Assembly: GCF_024137025.1 (NCBI RefSeq)
Contig: NZ_JAMYJR010000003.1
Span: 1-64,000 of the forward strand
Origin: Paractinoplanes aksuensis
GTDB lineage: Bacteria > Actinomycetota > Actinomycetes > Mycobacteriales > Micromonosporaceae
DNA: 64,000 nucleotides
Direction of reading: 5' to 3'
This document shows positions 55,904-64,000 of the stretch, one piece after another; position 1 is the first letter of the stretch, and the number at the start of each line of letters is the position of its first letter. The position numbers and the translations under genes were made by a program. The notes under the pieces were generated by a model. That model searched no databases. It was given only the letters and a program-made list of their open reading frames with translations, and was not told where the DNA came from.

Positions 55904-57055
55904 GTGCTCAAGCGCGGAGTGGCGATCCTGACGGTGGCCCTGTTGCTGACCGGCTGCGCCGACGATCCGCCGACTCCGATGGCAGCTTCTGTCGCGCCGG
56001 TGACCTCGGCCCCCGTGCCCCCGCAGGTGACTCCGAAGCGGTCGGTCGAACCGAAGCCGTCGGCCACCCCGAAGCCGGTGAAAGCGCTGCCCAAGGCCGG
56101 CAATCCGAGCGGCCGGGCGACGATCCCGGCCGAGGCCAAGGCCGTCGATACCAGCAGACCCGACCGTACGGTGGGAAACGGCACCCCGGCCAGCTGCACC
56201 TCGGCCGCCGTGGTGAAGGCGGTCGCGCGCGGGGGTGTCATCGTCTTCGACTGCGGGCCGGCGCCGGTGACGATCACGATGAAGGCCACGGCCAAGGTGC
56301 GCAACACCAGCTCGACCGTGGTGCTCGACGGCGGTGGGCGGGTCACGCTCAGCGGCGGCGGCCAGCGCCGCATCCTCTACATGAACACGTGCGACGAGGC
56401 CCAGACCTGGACCACCTCGCACTGCGATGACCAGCCCACGCCGCGGCTGACGGTGCAGAACCTGACCCTCGTGCGGGGAGACAGCACGGGCGACAAGAAC
56501 GGCGGGGGCGCGATCTTCGCCCGTGGCGGCCGGCTCAAGGTGGTCAACTCGCGCTTCACCGGCAACCGCTGCGAGCGTACGGGTCCCGACCTGGGCGGGG
56601 CGGCCGTCCGCGCGCTCGACCAGAGCGGCGACAAGCCCGTCTACATCGTCAGCAGCACCTTCACCGGCGGGGTGTGCTCGAACGGCTCGGCCCTGAGCAG
56701 CATCGGCGTCTCCTGGACGGTGCTCAACAGCTTGTTCACCGGCAACGCCGCGGTCGGCCGGGGCGCCAACCCGGCCCGCGGCGGCACCCCCGGCGGCGGC
56801 AGCGGCGGCGCGATCTATCTGGACGGCAACACGTTCACGCTCACCCTGGACGGCACGGTCATCCGCGACAACAAGGCGACCGAGGGCGGCGGCGCGATCT
56901 TCTTCGTCAGCAACGACCGCACGGGCACGCTGAAGATCCGCCGCTCCCAGCTGCGGGACAACCCGAGCGCCGGTTTCGAGACGGCCGGGCTGCCCGGGAT
57001 CTTCTACCTCGGCCGGGGCAAACCGTCAATCAGCGCCTCAACCCTGCAGAAGTAG
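55904..57055 (+). CDS. Lipoprotein with right-handed beta-helix (polymorphic-outer-membrane-like repeats)
   Basis: 383 residues. The lipoprotein signal has its lipobox LLTGC at Cys18 and is followed by a Pro/Thr/Lys-rich linker (about 25-85). From about residue 100 there are repeated strands of the parallel beta-helix type (VVLDGGGRVTLSGGG, GGAIFARGGRLKVVNSRF, GGAIYLDGNTFTLTLDGTVI, GGAIFFVSNDRTGTLKIRRS), as in pectate-lyase-like adhesins. It is probably anchored outside the cell and binds or cleaves a polysaccharide; no catalytic residues were identified. GTG start. Confidence 0.82.
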   Translation: MLKRGVAILTVALLLTGCADDPPTPMAASVAPVTSAPVPPQVTPKRSVEPKPSATPKPVKALPKAGNPSGRATIPAEAKAVDTSRPDRTVGNGTPASCTSAAVVKAVARGGVIVFDCGPAPVTITMKATAKVRNTSSTVVLDGGGRVTLSGGGQRRILYMNTCDEAQTWTTSHCDDQPTPRLTVQNLTLVRGDSTGDKNGGGAIFARGGRLKVVNSRFTGNRCERTGPDLGGAAVRALDQSGDKPVYIVSSTFTGGVCSNGSALSSIGVSWTVLNSLFTGNAAVGRGANPARGGTPGGGSGGAIYLDGNTFTLTLDGTVIRDNKATEGGGAIFFVSNDRTGTLKIRRSQLRDNPSAGFETAGLPGIFYLGRGKPSISASTLQK

Positions 57056-57071
57056 CCACTACTATCTGCAT

Positions 57072-57266
57072 GTGGACGATCCGGGCGACGACTCCGAGTG
57101 GCCGTTCGAGAGCTCGGACGCGAGCCCCTCGACCCGCCGCGGCTGGCCCTGGGTGATCGGCCTGATCCTGGTCGTCATGCTCGTCTGCGGCGTCGGCATC
57201 CTCGCCCTGAACGCCTGGGTCGGCCACAAACTCGACGAGTCGGCCGCCTCCACCGGGCCGCGATAG
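57072..57266 (+). CDS. Small single-pass membrane protein
   Basis: 64 residues: an acidic N-terminal half (DDPGDDSEWPFESSDASPS), a basic Arg-Arg before one membrane helix (about 25-47, WVIGLILVVMLVCGVGILAL) and a short outer tail. The GTG at 57072 has no ribosome-binding site; TACTAT about eight bases upstream could be a -10 of a leaderless message. It overlaps nothing and has plausible membrane topology, but is not a recognised family. Confidence 0.55.
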   Translation: MDDPGDDSEWPFESSDASPSTRRGWPWVIGLILVVMLVCGVGILALNAWVGHKLDESAASTGPR

Positions 57267-57322
57267 GCGAGGTCACCGGTTCGGGGGATTCCGGCGTCCC
57301 GGGTGACGAGCAGACTCGGGCT

Positions 57323-58056
57323 GTGGGGAGCCGGGCGGACGACGCCGCCGCTGTGCTCGCGGTGATCGAGAGCGCGGCCGGCGGGCACTCGGGGACGCTG
57401 CTGATCTCAGGCGAGGCCGGCGTCGGGAAGACGACGCTGGTCCGGGAGGCGTGCGCCGCCACCCGCGGCCACGTGTTGTGGGCGCCCTGCCTGCCGCTGA
57501 CCTCGCTTTCCGTTCCATTGCTTCCCTTGCGTACGGCCCTCCGCAGCGCTCCGGACCCGCCGGAGCTCGGCCACGCGGACGCCCTGCTCGCGTTCGACAC
57601 GTGGCTCGACGAGCAGAACTTCAGCATGGCCGTCGAGGCCATCTACTGCATCCTCGACAACCACGAGGGGCCGACCTGGAAGGCGATGGCCGAGGACGTC
57701 CGCGCCAGCCGGACGGAGCTCGAGCGGGCCGGTGCGCTGCACGTCCACGTGTCGGAGGTTTGTTCCGTCGAGGCCGAACTCCTGCTCATGGCCGGGGACT
57801 GGCGCGTCGGCCTGGACCGACTGCGGGACCTCCGGCAGCGCTAACCGTTCGTGGTCCTCAGCGAGGGCGGCCTCGACGACCTGACGCGGCGGTGGGTGGC
57901 CGCGCTCACCTCGTGGTCGGGCGGACCTACAGCGAGATCGCCCACGCCCTGGTGCTCAGTGGGAAGACCATCGGTGTGCACGTGTCGAACATGCTGCGCA
58001 AAACCGGGACGGCGAGCCGGGCCGGACTGGCTGAGCTGGCCAGCCGCCGCGGTTAG
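57323..58056 (+). pseudogene. LuxR-type large ATP-binding regulator (LAL), reduced to its ends
   Basis: The N-terminal part has an intact P-loop (LLISGEAGVGKTTLVREAC) of an AAA_16-type LAL regulator, then jumps after ALLAFDTWLDE to unrelated-looking sequence that ends at 57844. In another frame up to 58056 the LuxR helix-turn-helix remains (YSEIAHALVLSGKTIGVHVSNML). LAL proteins are about 900 residues; only about 250 residues' worth of DNA is left. At least one large deletion and a frameshift have destroyed it. Its end overlaps the convergent response-regulator gene by four bases. Confidence 0.8.
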
Positions 58057-58691
58057 CCGAGCAAGCGGCGTTCCCAGGCCCAGGCGGCGATCTCGACGCG
58101 GTTGCGGGCGTTCAGCTTGGTCATGACGCTGCCGACGTGGGTCTTGACCGTGCCGATCGAGATGAACAGCTGGGCCGCGATCTCGGCGTTGGTCAGGCCC
58201 TTGGCGGCCAGCCGCACCACGTCCAGCTCGCGCGGCGACAGACCGCCGTCGTCGCCCGACGGGGCCGGTGGGGACAGGTGTTCCAGCAGGCGGACGGTGA
58301 TGGACGGGCTGATCAGGGCGTCGCCCGAGACCGCCGCCCGCACCGCCTCGACCAGCAGGGCCGGGCCCGAGTCCTTGAGCAGGAAGCCGGCCGCGCCGTT
58401 GCGCAGGGCCTGGTGGACGTACTCGTCGAGGTCGAAGGTGGTGACCACGACGACCTTGACCGGGTCGGTCACGCCGGGGCCGGAGAGCAGGCGCAGGGCC
58501 TCGAGCCCGTCCATCTTCGGCATGCGGATGTCGAGCAGGGCCACGTCCGGCTTCAGTTTGCGGGCCATGGCCACGGCCTCGACGCCGTCGGCGGCCTCGC
58601 CCACGACCTCCATGTCGGGCTGGGCGCCGATGATCATGCCGAAGCCGGTGCGGACCATGGCCTGGTCGTCGGCGATCAGTACGCGGATCAT
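58053..58691 (-). CDS. NarL/LuxR-type response regulator
   Basis: 212 residues. Receiver with phospho-acceptor Asp54 (ALLDIRMP) and conserved Lys in FLLKDSGP; LuxR helix-turn-helix at the C-terminus (LSPRELDVVRLAAKGLTNAE ... GTVKTHVGSVM). The ATG at 58691 overlaps the kinase stop as ATGA. With the kinase it very likely regulates the divergent FtsX-type ABC transporter at 60034. Confidence 0.93.
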   Translation of the reverse strand: MIRVLIADDQAMVRTGFGMIIGAQPDMEVVGEAADGVEAVAMARKLKPDVALLDIRMPKMDGLEALRLLSGPGVTDPVKVVVVTTFDLDEYVHQALRNGAAGFLLKDSGPALLVEAVRAAVSGDALISPSITVRLLEHLSPPAPSGDDGGLSPRELDVVRLAAKGLTNAEIAAQLFISIGTVKTHVGSVMTKLNARNRVEIAAWAWERRLLG

Positions 58692-59875
58692 GCGTCCGTC
58701 CTGGGGTCGATCGGGAACGCGGCGTCGACCACCCAGCCGCCCTCGATGCCCGGCATGGCCGTGATGCGGCCGCCGACCGCGCGGACCCGTTCGGTCAGGC
58801 CCACGAGACCGTACCCCGCCCGTTCCCGCGGCGCGCCCGTGCGGGCCGGAACCACGCCGTCGTTGGCCACCCGCACCAGCAGCCACTCGGGCGTACGCCT
58901 GATCCAGATGTCCGCGGCCGAGGCCTCGGGCGCGTGCTGGCGGACGTTGGTCAGCGCCTCCATCACCACCCGATAGGCCGACGTGGAGACCTCGACCGGC
59001 AGGCCGCCGAGCTCGCCGTCGAGGTGCATGCGGGCCGTGGCCTTGCCGGCCGCGTTGAACTGTTCGAGCAGTGCGCCCAGGTCGTGCACGCCGGCCACCG
59101 GGGCCAGCGGGGCGTCGGGCTTGGAATCGGGGTCGCGCAGCACGCCGACCATCCGCCGCATCGAGGTCATCGTCTCGGCGCCGGCCTGCTCGATCTGGTC
59201 GAGCGCCTGCAGCACCCGTTTCGGGTCCTGCTCGGCGATGAACTTGGCCCCCTGGGCCTGGACGACGATGCCGGTGACGTGGTGGGCGATGAAGTCGTGC
59301 AGGTCGCGGGCGAACTCGGCCCGCTGCTCGGCCCGGACGGCGTCGACCGCGCGCTGCCGGGAGCCCTCGATGATGCGCAGGTAGATGCCGAGGCCGATGG
59401 CGGCCGCGGCCGCGAGCGCCTGGATCAGACCGAAGATCACGTAGACGGCGGTCTGCGCGCTGCGCAGCGGCATGAAGCTGACCGCCGCCCCCACCACGAA
59501 CAGCGCGGTCACCGCCAGGCCGGGCGGGGAGTGGCGGGCCAGGACGTAACAGACGCCGAGCAGGGCCGCCGACTCGGCCAGGCCCCAGCTCGTCCCGTAC
59601 GAGGAGTCGGCCGAAGCGCTCAGCAGCAGGGTCGCCACCAGCGAGGCGGAGCCCAGCGCGATGGCCGCCTTGGGCAGCCGCCGGGAGCCGGTGCGGTGCA
59701 TGGGCAGCCAGACGGCGGCCGCGGCCACGGCCAGCACGACCTGGGCCAGCCCGGCGACCTCGGACCCGCTGAACAGGCCCTGGGCCACGTCGAACAGGCC
59801 GAGGATCGCCATCCCGAAGAGCGCGAGGAACTGCGCCAGGCGGCGAAGGATGATCCGGTTGGGGTTGGTCTGCAT
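58688..59875 (-). CDS. DesK/NarX-type sensor histidine kinase
   Basis: 395 residues. About six membrane segments (roughly 12-170) with very short loops, then a HisKA_3 domain with phospho-acceptor His193 in RDLHDFIAHHVTGIV and a HATPase domain with VANDGVVPARTG and GYGLVGLTERV. The absence of a large sensor loop suggests it senses the membrane itself or an intramembrane stress, as in the BceS/LiaS-type kinases that partner FtsX-type transporters (inference). Confidence 0.92.
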   Translation of the reverse strand: MQTNPNRIILRRLAQFLALFGMAILGLFDVAQGLFSGSEVAGLAQVVLAVAAAAVWLPMHRTGSRRLPKAAIALGSASLVATLLLSASADSSYGTSWGLAESAALLGVCYVLARHSPPGLAVTALFVVGAAVSFMPLRSAQTAVYVIFGLIQALAAAAAIGLGIYLRIIEGSRQRAVDAVRAEQRAEFARDLHDFIAHHVTGIVVQAQGAKFIAEQDPKRVLQALDQIEQAGAETMTSMRRMVGVLRDPDSKPDAPLAPVAGVHDLGALLEQFNAAGKATARMHLDGELGGLPVEVSTSAYRVVMEALTNVRQHAPEASAADIWIRRTPEWLLVRVANDGVVPARTGAPRERAGYGLVGLTERVRAVGGRITAMPGIEGGWVVDAAFPIDPRTDA

Positions 59876-59881
59876 CGCCGT

Positions 59882-59897
59882 CCAGCGTAAGCGCTGG
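59882..59897. promoter_or_regulatory. Candidate operator in the kinase/ABC divergent region
   Basis: CCAGCG-TAAG-CGCTGG, a 6-bp inverted repeat with a four-base spacer, lies seven bases upstream of the kinase ATG in the 158-base divergent region. It may be a binding site of the response regulator or a leader hairpin. Nothing stronger was seen on the ABC side, apart from a GTGGAG site eight bases before the ATG at 60034. Confidence 0.35.
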
Positions 59898-60033
59898 TAA
59901 GGGGGCTCTCATCGGCCGAAAGACAGATCCGCCGCCGATCGCGGGCCTGGCCTGCGGCTGATGTGCCGGTCGTGCGGCTCCCCACATGATTTGCCGCGTC
60001 GAGAACGCCACCGAGTAGGTAAGTGGAGCAATC

Positions 60034-60786
60034 ATGCAGACGCAGAGCGTGGACACGTTGGCCGCGGTCGCCGCCGTCGACCTGGTCAAGGTCTACGGCA
60101 GTGGGGACACGGCGGTGCGGGCGCTGGACGGTGTGACCGTCGGTTTCGCCCGGGCCCAGTTCACCGCCATCATGGGGCCGTCCGGCTCCGGCAAGTCCAC
60201 CCTGATGCACTGCCTGGCCGGCCTGGACACCGCCACGTCGGGTCAGGCGCTGCTCGGTGGCACCGACCTGACCAAGCAGTCCGACAAGGTGCTGACCAAG
60301 GTGCGCCGGGAGCGGATCGGCTTCGTCTTTCAGGCCTTCAACCTGCTGCCGCAGCTGACCGCGGCCCAGAACATCATGCTGCCGCTCGAGCTGTCCGGCC
60401 GCCGGCCCGACCCGCACCTGTACGGGCACCTGACCGAGTCGCTGGGCATCACGGCCCGGCTCGACCACCGGCCGGGCGAGCTCTCCGGCGGTCAGCAGCA
60501 GCGGGTGGCCATCGCCCGGGCCCTGATGTCGCGGCCCGAGGTCGTGTTCGCCGACGAGCCGACCGGCAACCTGGACTCCCGCTCGGGGGCCGAGGTGCTG
60601 CTGTTCCTGCGTAATTCGGTCCGCGAACTGGGCCAGACGATCGTCATGGTGACCCACGACCCGAGCGCCGCCGCGTACGCCGACCGCGTCGTGCTGCTGG
60701 CCGACGGCCGGGTCGCCGGCGAGCTCGACCGCCCCGACATCACCTCGGTCTCCGACGCCCTGCAGAGCCTGGCGGTCGCCCGATGA
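60034..60786 (+). CDS. ABC transporter ATP-binding protein (MacB/LolD type)
   Basis: 250 residues. Walker A GPSGSGKST near 48, Q-loop in FVFQAFNLLPQLTA, signature LSGGQQQRVAIA near 150, Walker B VVFADEPTGNLDSRSG near 170: the FtsX-partner subfamily. An initial about 18 residues (QTQSVDTLAAVAAVD) precede the domain. The stop overlaps the permease start by four bases (ATGA). It powers the permease that follows. Confidence 0.94.
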   Translation: MQTQSVDTLAAVAAVDLVKVYGSGDTAVRALDGVTVGFARAQFTAIMGPSGSGKSTLMHCLAGLDTATSGQALLGGTDLTKQSDKVLTKVRRERIGFVFQAFNLLPQLTAAQNIMLPLELSGRRPDPHLYGHLTESLGITARLDHRPGELSGGQQQRVAIARALMSRPEVVFADEPTGNLDSRSGAEVLLFLRNSVRELGQTIVMVTHDPSAAAYADRVVLLADGRVAGELDRPDITSVSDALQSLAVAR

Positions 60787-63299
60787 GCGTCCTGCGGACC
60801 CAGTTGCGGGGTGTGGCCCGCCGGCCGTCGCGCCTGCTGCTGACCGGCCTGGCCGTGCTGGTGGTCTCGTTCGTCGTCTACGCCACCGTGCTCGCGCAGC
60901 AGATCACCGAGCGCAGCGTCCTCAACGGCCTCAGCGGCACACCCGAGGCGGTCGACGTGGTCGTGCGCAACGGCACGATCGACACGGCCGAGCTGGCCAC
61001 CGTGCAGAAGGTGGCCGGGGTCGAGGAGGCCGTGGGCCGGATCGACTACGGCGGCCAGGTCGGCGGCGAGTACTTGCAGTTGCTGTCCGACCCGGGCACC
61101 GGGCCGCTGGCGCTGACCTCGGTCAGCGAGGGCCGGTTCCCGACCGCGCCGGGCGAGGTCGCGGTCACCCCGCGCACGGTCGAGCGGATGGGCCTCAAGC
61201 TGGGCACCACCGTCGACGCCCAGCTGCGCTACGACGACGAGGGCAAACCCCTGGCCACGTCGAAACTCAAGGTGGTCGGCATAGTCCAGGCCCGCGACGA
61301 CTTCGGTTTCCAGGCGTACGCGCCATCGGGCGCACTGGTGAAGCTGACCGGCGCGGAGTTCCTGAACCAGATCGACGTCCGCCTTGCTCCGGGCACCGAC
61401 CCGGCCGTTGTGCAGGGCCGGCTCGACGCACTTTTCCCCGCCGGCGAGAACCACCCCGAGGTCAGCGACGGCGCGACCGTGCGGCACGACGAGGCCCAGG
61501 CCAAGGTCTCGGACGTCAACGCCATCTTCGCGGTCATCGCCATGTTCGTCGCGATCGCCGTGGTCGCGGCCGGACTGGTCGCCACCTCGACCTTCCGTAT
61601 CGTCTTCGCCCAGCGGATGCGCCAGCTGGCCCTGCTGCGCGCGGTCGGCGCCGGCCGCAGGTCGATCACCGGGGCCCTGGCCACCGAGGGTGCGCTGACC
61701 GGCCTGGTCACCGGCACGGTGGGCGTGCTGATCGCGCTCGGCGTGGGCCATCTGGTGCCGACCGCGGCCGGCTGGTTCGACAAGCAGATCGCCTCGCCCG
61801 GCGTGCCCGTCCCGGCCGCGCTCGGCACGATCCTGCTCGCCGTCGTCATCACCGTGCTGGCCGTGCTGGCCCCGGCCGCCTCGGCCTCGCGGGTCTCGCC
61901 GCTGGAGGCGCTGCGCGGCGCCGGCACGACCGGCGCCCGGCGTGACATCGGCAAGCTGCGCTGGGCCACCGGCATCCTGCTGACCGCGGGGGCCGTGCTG
62001 CTCGCGGCGTACGTGATCATGAACCTGCCCGGCCGGGACCCGGAGAACTACCGGGCCCAGCCGATGCTGTTCGCCATCGTCGCCTCCGGCGCGTTCGCCT
62101 TCTTCGCCCTGGTCGCGCTGGGCCCGGTGCTGGTGCGGCCGGTGCTGGCCCTGCTGGGCTGGCCGATCCGCCGCTCGGGCCCGGTCGGCCGGCTGGCCGC
62201 CGGGGGAGTGGGCTCGGCCCCGCGCCGGGCCGCCGCGGTCTCGGTCGTGGTCGCGCTGGGCGTCACGCTGATCGCCGGCGCCCTGGTCGGCGGCGCGTCG
62301 TTCCGGGTGCTGGTCGACCGCGAGACGGCCGCCTCCTCGCCCTCGGACTACGAGCTGACCGGGGTCAACCAGGACCCGGTGCCGGCCGCGCTGGTCGACC
62401 AGCTGCGGAAGAACGACAAGGTCAGCAATGTCAGCCCGTACCGGCGGCTGGAGGCCAAGATCGGCGGGCAGATGGAGCTGCCGGTCACCGACCTCGTGAT
62501 GACCGGGCTGCCGCAGCTGAAGAAGCTGGACGCGGCTTCGGGCGCCCTGGCCGACGCCGGGCCGGGCAAGGTGGTGCTCTCCGGGTTCGCGGGCGACGTG
62601 ACCGGGGCCCGCGTGGGCGACCAGGTGGCCTTCCAGGCCGGTAAGCGCACGGTGAAGCTGGCCGTGGCGGCCATCCTGCCCGACGACGCGCCGCTGCACG
62701 CCTCGGCCGTGCTCGACCCGTCCGACCTGACGAAGCTGGGCGCTGCCGCGACGTACGCCGGGGTGCTGGCCGACGCCGCCGCGAGCGGGGAGAAGGCCCG
62801 CACCGACGGCAACCGGGCCATCCAGGACGTGCAGACCGCGGCCGGCGGCAAGTGGCGCGTCGACGTGCTGGCCGACCAGCGCGACCAGATCAACGACAAC
62901 GTGACGTTGCTGCTGGTGATCGCGATCGGCCTGATCGGGCTCACGGTCATCATCGCGGTGGTCGGCGTGGGCACCACGACCGCGCTGTCGGTGGTCGAGC
63001 GGGTCCGCGAGTCCGGGGTGCTGCGGGCGGTCGGTCTGTCCAAGGCGGGCCTGCGCACGATGCTGACGGCCGAATCGGCACTGTACGGGGTGATCGGCGC
63101 GGCCATCGGTCTCGCGCTCGGGGTCCCGTACGCCTGGCTGGCCGTCAAGGCACTGGGCGTCAACGCCCCGCTGACCGTCCCGGTCGCCCAGCTGGCGGCG
63201 GTGTTCGGAGTCCTGGTCGTGCTGACCGCGCTGGCCGGGGTGCTGCCCGCCCGCCGCGCCGCGAAGGTGAGCCCGGTGGCCGCGCTGGGCGCCGAGTAA
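60783..63299 (+). CDS. FtsX-family ABC permease with two FtsX domains
   Basis: 838 residues. An N-terminal membrane helix (about 18-38), a large extracytoplasmic MacB-like domain (about 40-240), an FtsX core of three helices (about 250-390), two more helices near 395 and 420-455, a second outer domain (about 510-700) and a final FtsX core ending in LPARRAAKVSPVAALGAE. This duplicated layout is usual for actinobacterial drug- or lipid-handling ABC systems. It is controlled, by position, by the divergent two-component system. Confidence 0.93.
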   Translation: MSVLRTQLRGVARRPSRLLLTGLAVLVVSFVVYATVLAQQITERSVLNGLSGTPEAVDVVVRNGTIDTAELATVQKVAGVEEAVGRIDYGGQVGGEYLQLLSDPGTGPLALTSVSEGRFPTAPGEVAVTPRTVERMGLKLGTTVDAQLRYDDEGKPLATSKLKVVGIVQARDDFGFQAYAPSGALVKLTGAEFLNQIDVRLAPGTDPAVVQGRLDALFPAGENHPEVSDGATVRHDEAQAKVSDVNAIFAVIAMFVAIAVVAAGLVATSTFRIVFAQRMRQLALLRAVGAGRRSITGALATEGALTGLVTGTVGVLIALGVGHLVPTAAGWFDKQIASPGVPVPAALGTILLAVVITVLAVLAPAASASRVSPLEALRGAGTTGARRDIGKLRWATGILLTAGAVLLAAYVIMNLPGRDPENYRAQPMLFAIVASGAFAFFALVALGPVLVRPVLALLGWPIRRSGPVGRLAAGGVGSAPRRAAAVSVVVALGVTLIAGALVGGASFRVLVDRETAASSPSDYELTGVNQDPVPAALVDQLRKNDKVSNVSPYRRLEAKIGGQMELPVTDLVMTGLPQLKKLDAASGALADAGPGKVVLSGFAGDVTGARVGDQVAFQAGKRTVKLAVAAILPDDAPLHASAVLDPSDLTKLGAAATYAGVLADAAASGEKARTDGNRAIQDVQTAAGGKWRVDVLADQRDQINDNVTLLLVIAIGLIGLTVIIAVVGVGTTTALSVVERVRESGVLRAVGLSKAGLRTMLTAESALYGVIGAAIGLALGVPYAWLAVKALGVNAPLTVPVAQLAAVFGVLVVLTALAGVLPARRAAKVSPVAALGAE

Positions 63300-63340
63300 T
63301 ACAGAGGCGGAAGGTCGGCCGGTTGCGCTAGGAAACAGGG

Positions 63341-63973
63341 GTGGACGAGTTCTGGCCCCTGTTCGGCCTCCGGCTGGCCTTTCGTGACGTGGTGCTGCGC
63401 CCGATGACCGAGACCGACCTGCCGCGGCTGGCCGCGGTGCTGCCGGGCGACGTCGGGCACGACCCGCGGCTGGCGTTGTTCGAGTCGCAGAGCTATGCCG
63501 AGAACGAGCGCCGCCTGTTCTGCCAGGGCTACTGGAAGGCCCTGGGCACCTGGTCGCCGGAGTCGTGGGTGCTGCACTTCGCGGTCGAGCACGGCGGCGA
63601 CCTGGTCGGGGTGCAGACCCTCGAGGGCGACAACTTCCCGGTCCTGCGCACCGTCGACTCGGCGTCGTGGCTGGTGCCCGGGGTGCGGGGCCGAGGGGTC
63701 GGGGTGGCCATGCGGACGGCCGTGCTGCAGTTCGCGTTCGGTGAGCTCGGCGCGGCCGCGGCGATCACTTCGGCCGTCACCACGAACGCGGCCTCGGCGG
63801 GTGTCTCGCGCCGGGTCGGGTACGCCGAGAACGGGGTCAGCACCATCGTCGACACCGGCGGTGACGTGGCCGAACTACTGCATTTCCGGCTTACCGCCGA
63901 GCGCTGGTCCGGGGCCGGCGTCGATGTGACCGGATTCCCGCCCTGCCGAGCCTGGTTCGGGATGGCGAGCTGA
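63341..63973 (+). CDS. GNAT-family N-acetyltransferase
   Basis: 210 residues. The central RimJ/RimL-like region includes SWLVPGVRGRGVGVAMRTAV, the acetyl-CoA pyrophosphate-binding loop, and SAGVSRRVGYAENGVS, the family's C-terminal motif. The GTG start has AGGAAACAGGG directly upstream. It lies 41 bases after the permease on the same strand and may be co-transcribed. Substrate unknown. Confidence 0.87.
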   Translation: MDEFWPLFGLRLAFRDVVLRPMTETDLPRLAAVLPGDVGHDPRLALFESQSYAENERRLFCQGYWKALGTWSPESWVLHFAVEHGGDLVGVQTLEGDNFPVLRTVDSASWLVPGVRGRGVGVAMRTAVLQFAFGELGAAAAITSAVTTNAASAGVSRRVGYAENGVSTIVDTGGDVAELLHFRLTAERWSGAGVDVTGFPPCRAWFGMAS

Positions 63974-64000
63974 TTTCGCTTTCGATACCCTCACGCCCGG

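Overview
The window is high-GC actinobacterial chromosome. Dense genes, frequent GTG starts, ATGA-coupled operons and the gene set (Flp/Tad pilus, RamB-like regulator beside aceA-aceB, many LuxR-type two-component systems, an IdeR-type iron box) point to a Micromonosporaceae-like organism such as Actinoplanes. This placement is inferred from style and content, not from a search.

Layout. Bases 1-113 are the 3' end of a 5S rRNA gene and its terminator. 192-9597 (minus strand) is a Flp/Tad pilus operon (receiver, Flp pilin, TadE, TadG-like, CpaB, CpaE, CpaF, TadB, TadC) that ends with a GAF-PAS histidine kinase; no prepilin peptidase is present. 9683-15742 holds a siderophore-interacting protein behind an iron box, a BY-kinase-like polysaccharide protein with a His/Pro-rich tail, a DUF6891-type gene that looks frameshifted, an orphan emfourin-like inhibitor and an XRE regulator. 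15899-16969 is a LacI regulator with its own palindromic operator. 16956-20016 has an AraC/VOC pair and, divergently, a HelD/HelR-type helicase preceded by a rifamycin-element-like inverted repeat. 19960-23367 is an ABC exporter and two-component operon with every junction overlapping.

24532-32409 is a sugar-utilisation operon (binding protein, two permeases, GH31 alpha-xylosidase-like enzyme, PfkB kinase, GH4 glycosidase). Its leader carries two copies of the same 16-base palindrome found in front of the LacI gene 8 kb away, so the two loci very probably form one regulon. 32410-34270 is a gene-poor patch with a small membrane protein and a DUF899 remnant. 34278-36477 is a CGNR regulator divergent from an MFS exporter with shared 12-base repeats. 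36767-42488 has a redoxin without its cysteine, two PAP2 phosphatases, a mannitol-dehydrogenase-family gene and hypothetical genes. 42561-44130 has two frameshifted genes. 44537-48208 has GNAT, NUDIX, EAL-DICT and membrane-protein genes.

48258-52822 is the glyoxylate shunt: a RamB-like regulator divergent from aceA-aceB, closed by a strong terminator. 53583-58056 contains two large NTPase regulators that have both suffered internal deletions. 58053-63299 is a second two-component system divergent from a MacB/FtsX-type ABC transporter, followed by a GNAT gene.

Two themes recur: short-period GC-rich tandem repeats in most of the longer gene-free gaps, and gene decay by frameshift or internal deletion (five or six cases). 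No transposase, integrase, CRISPR array or tRNA was seen.
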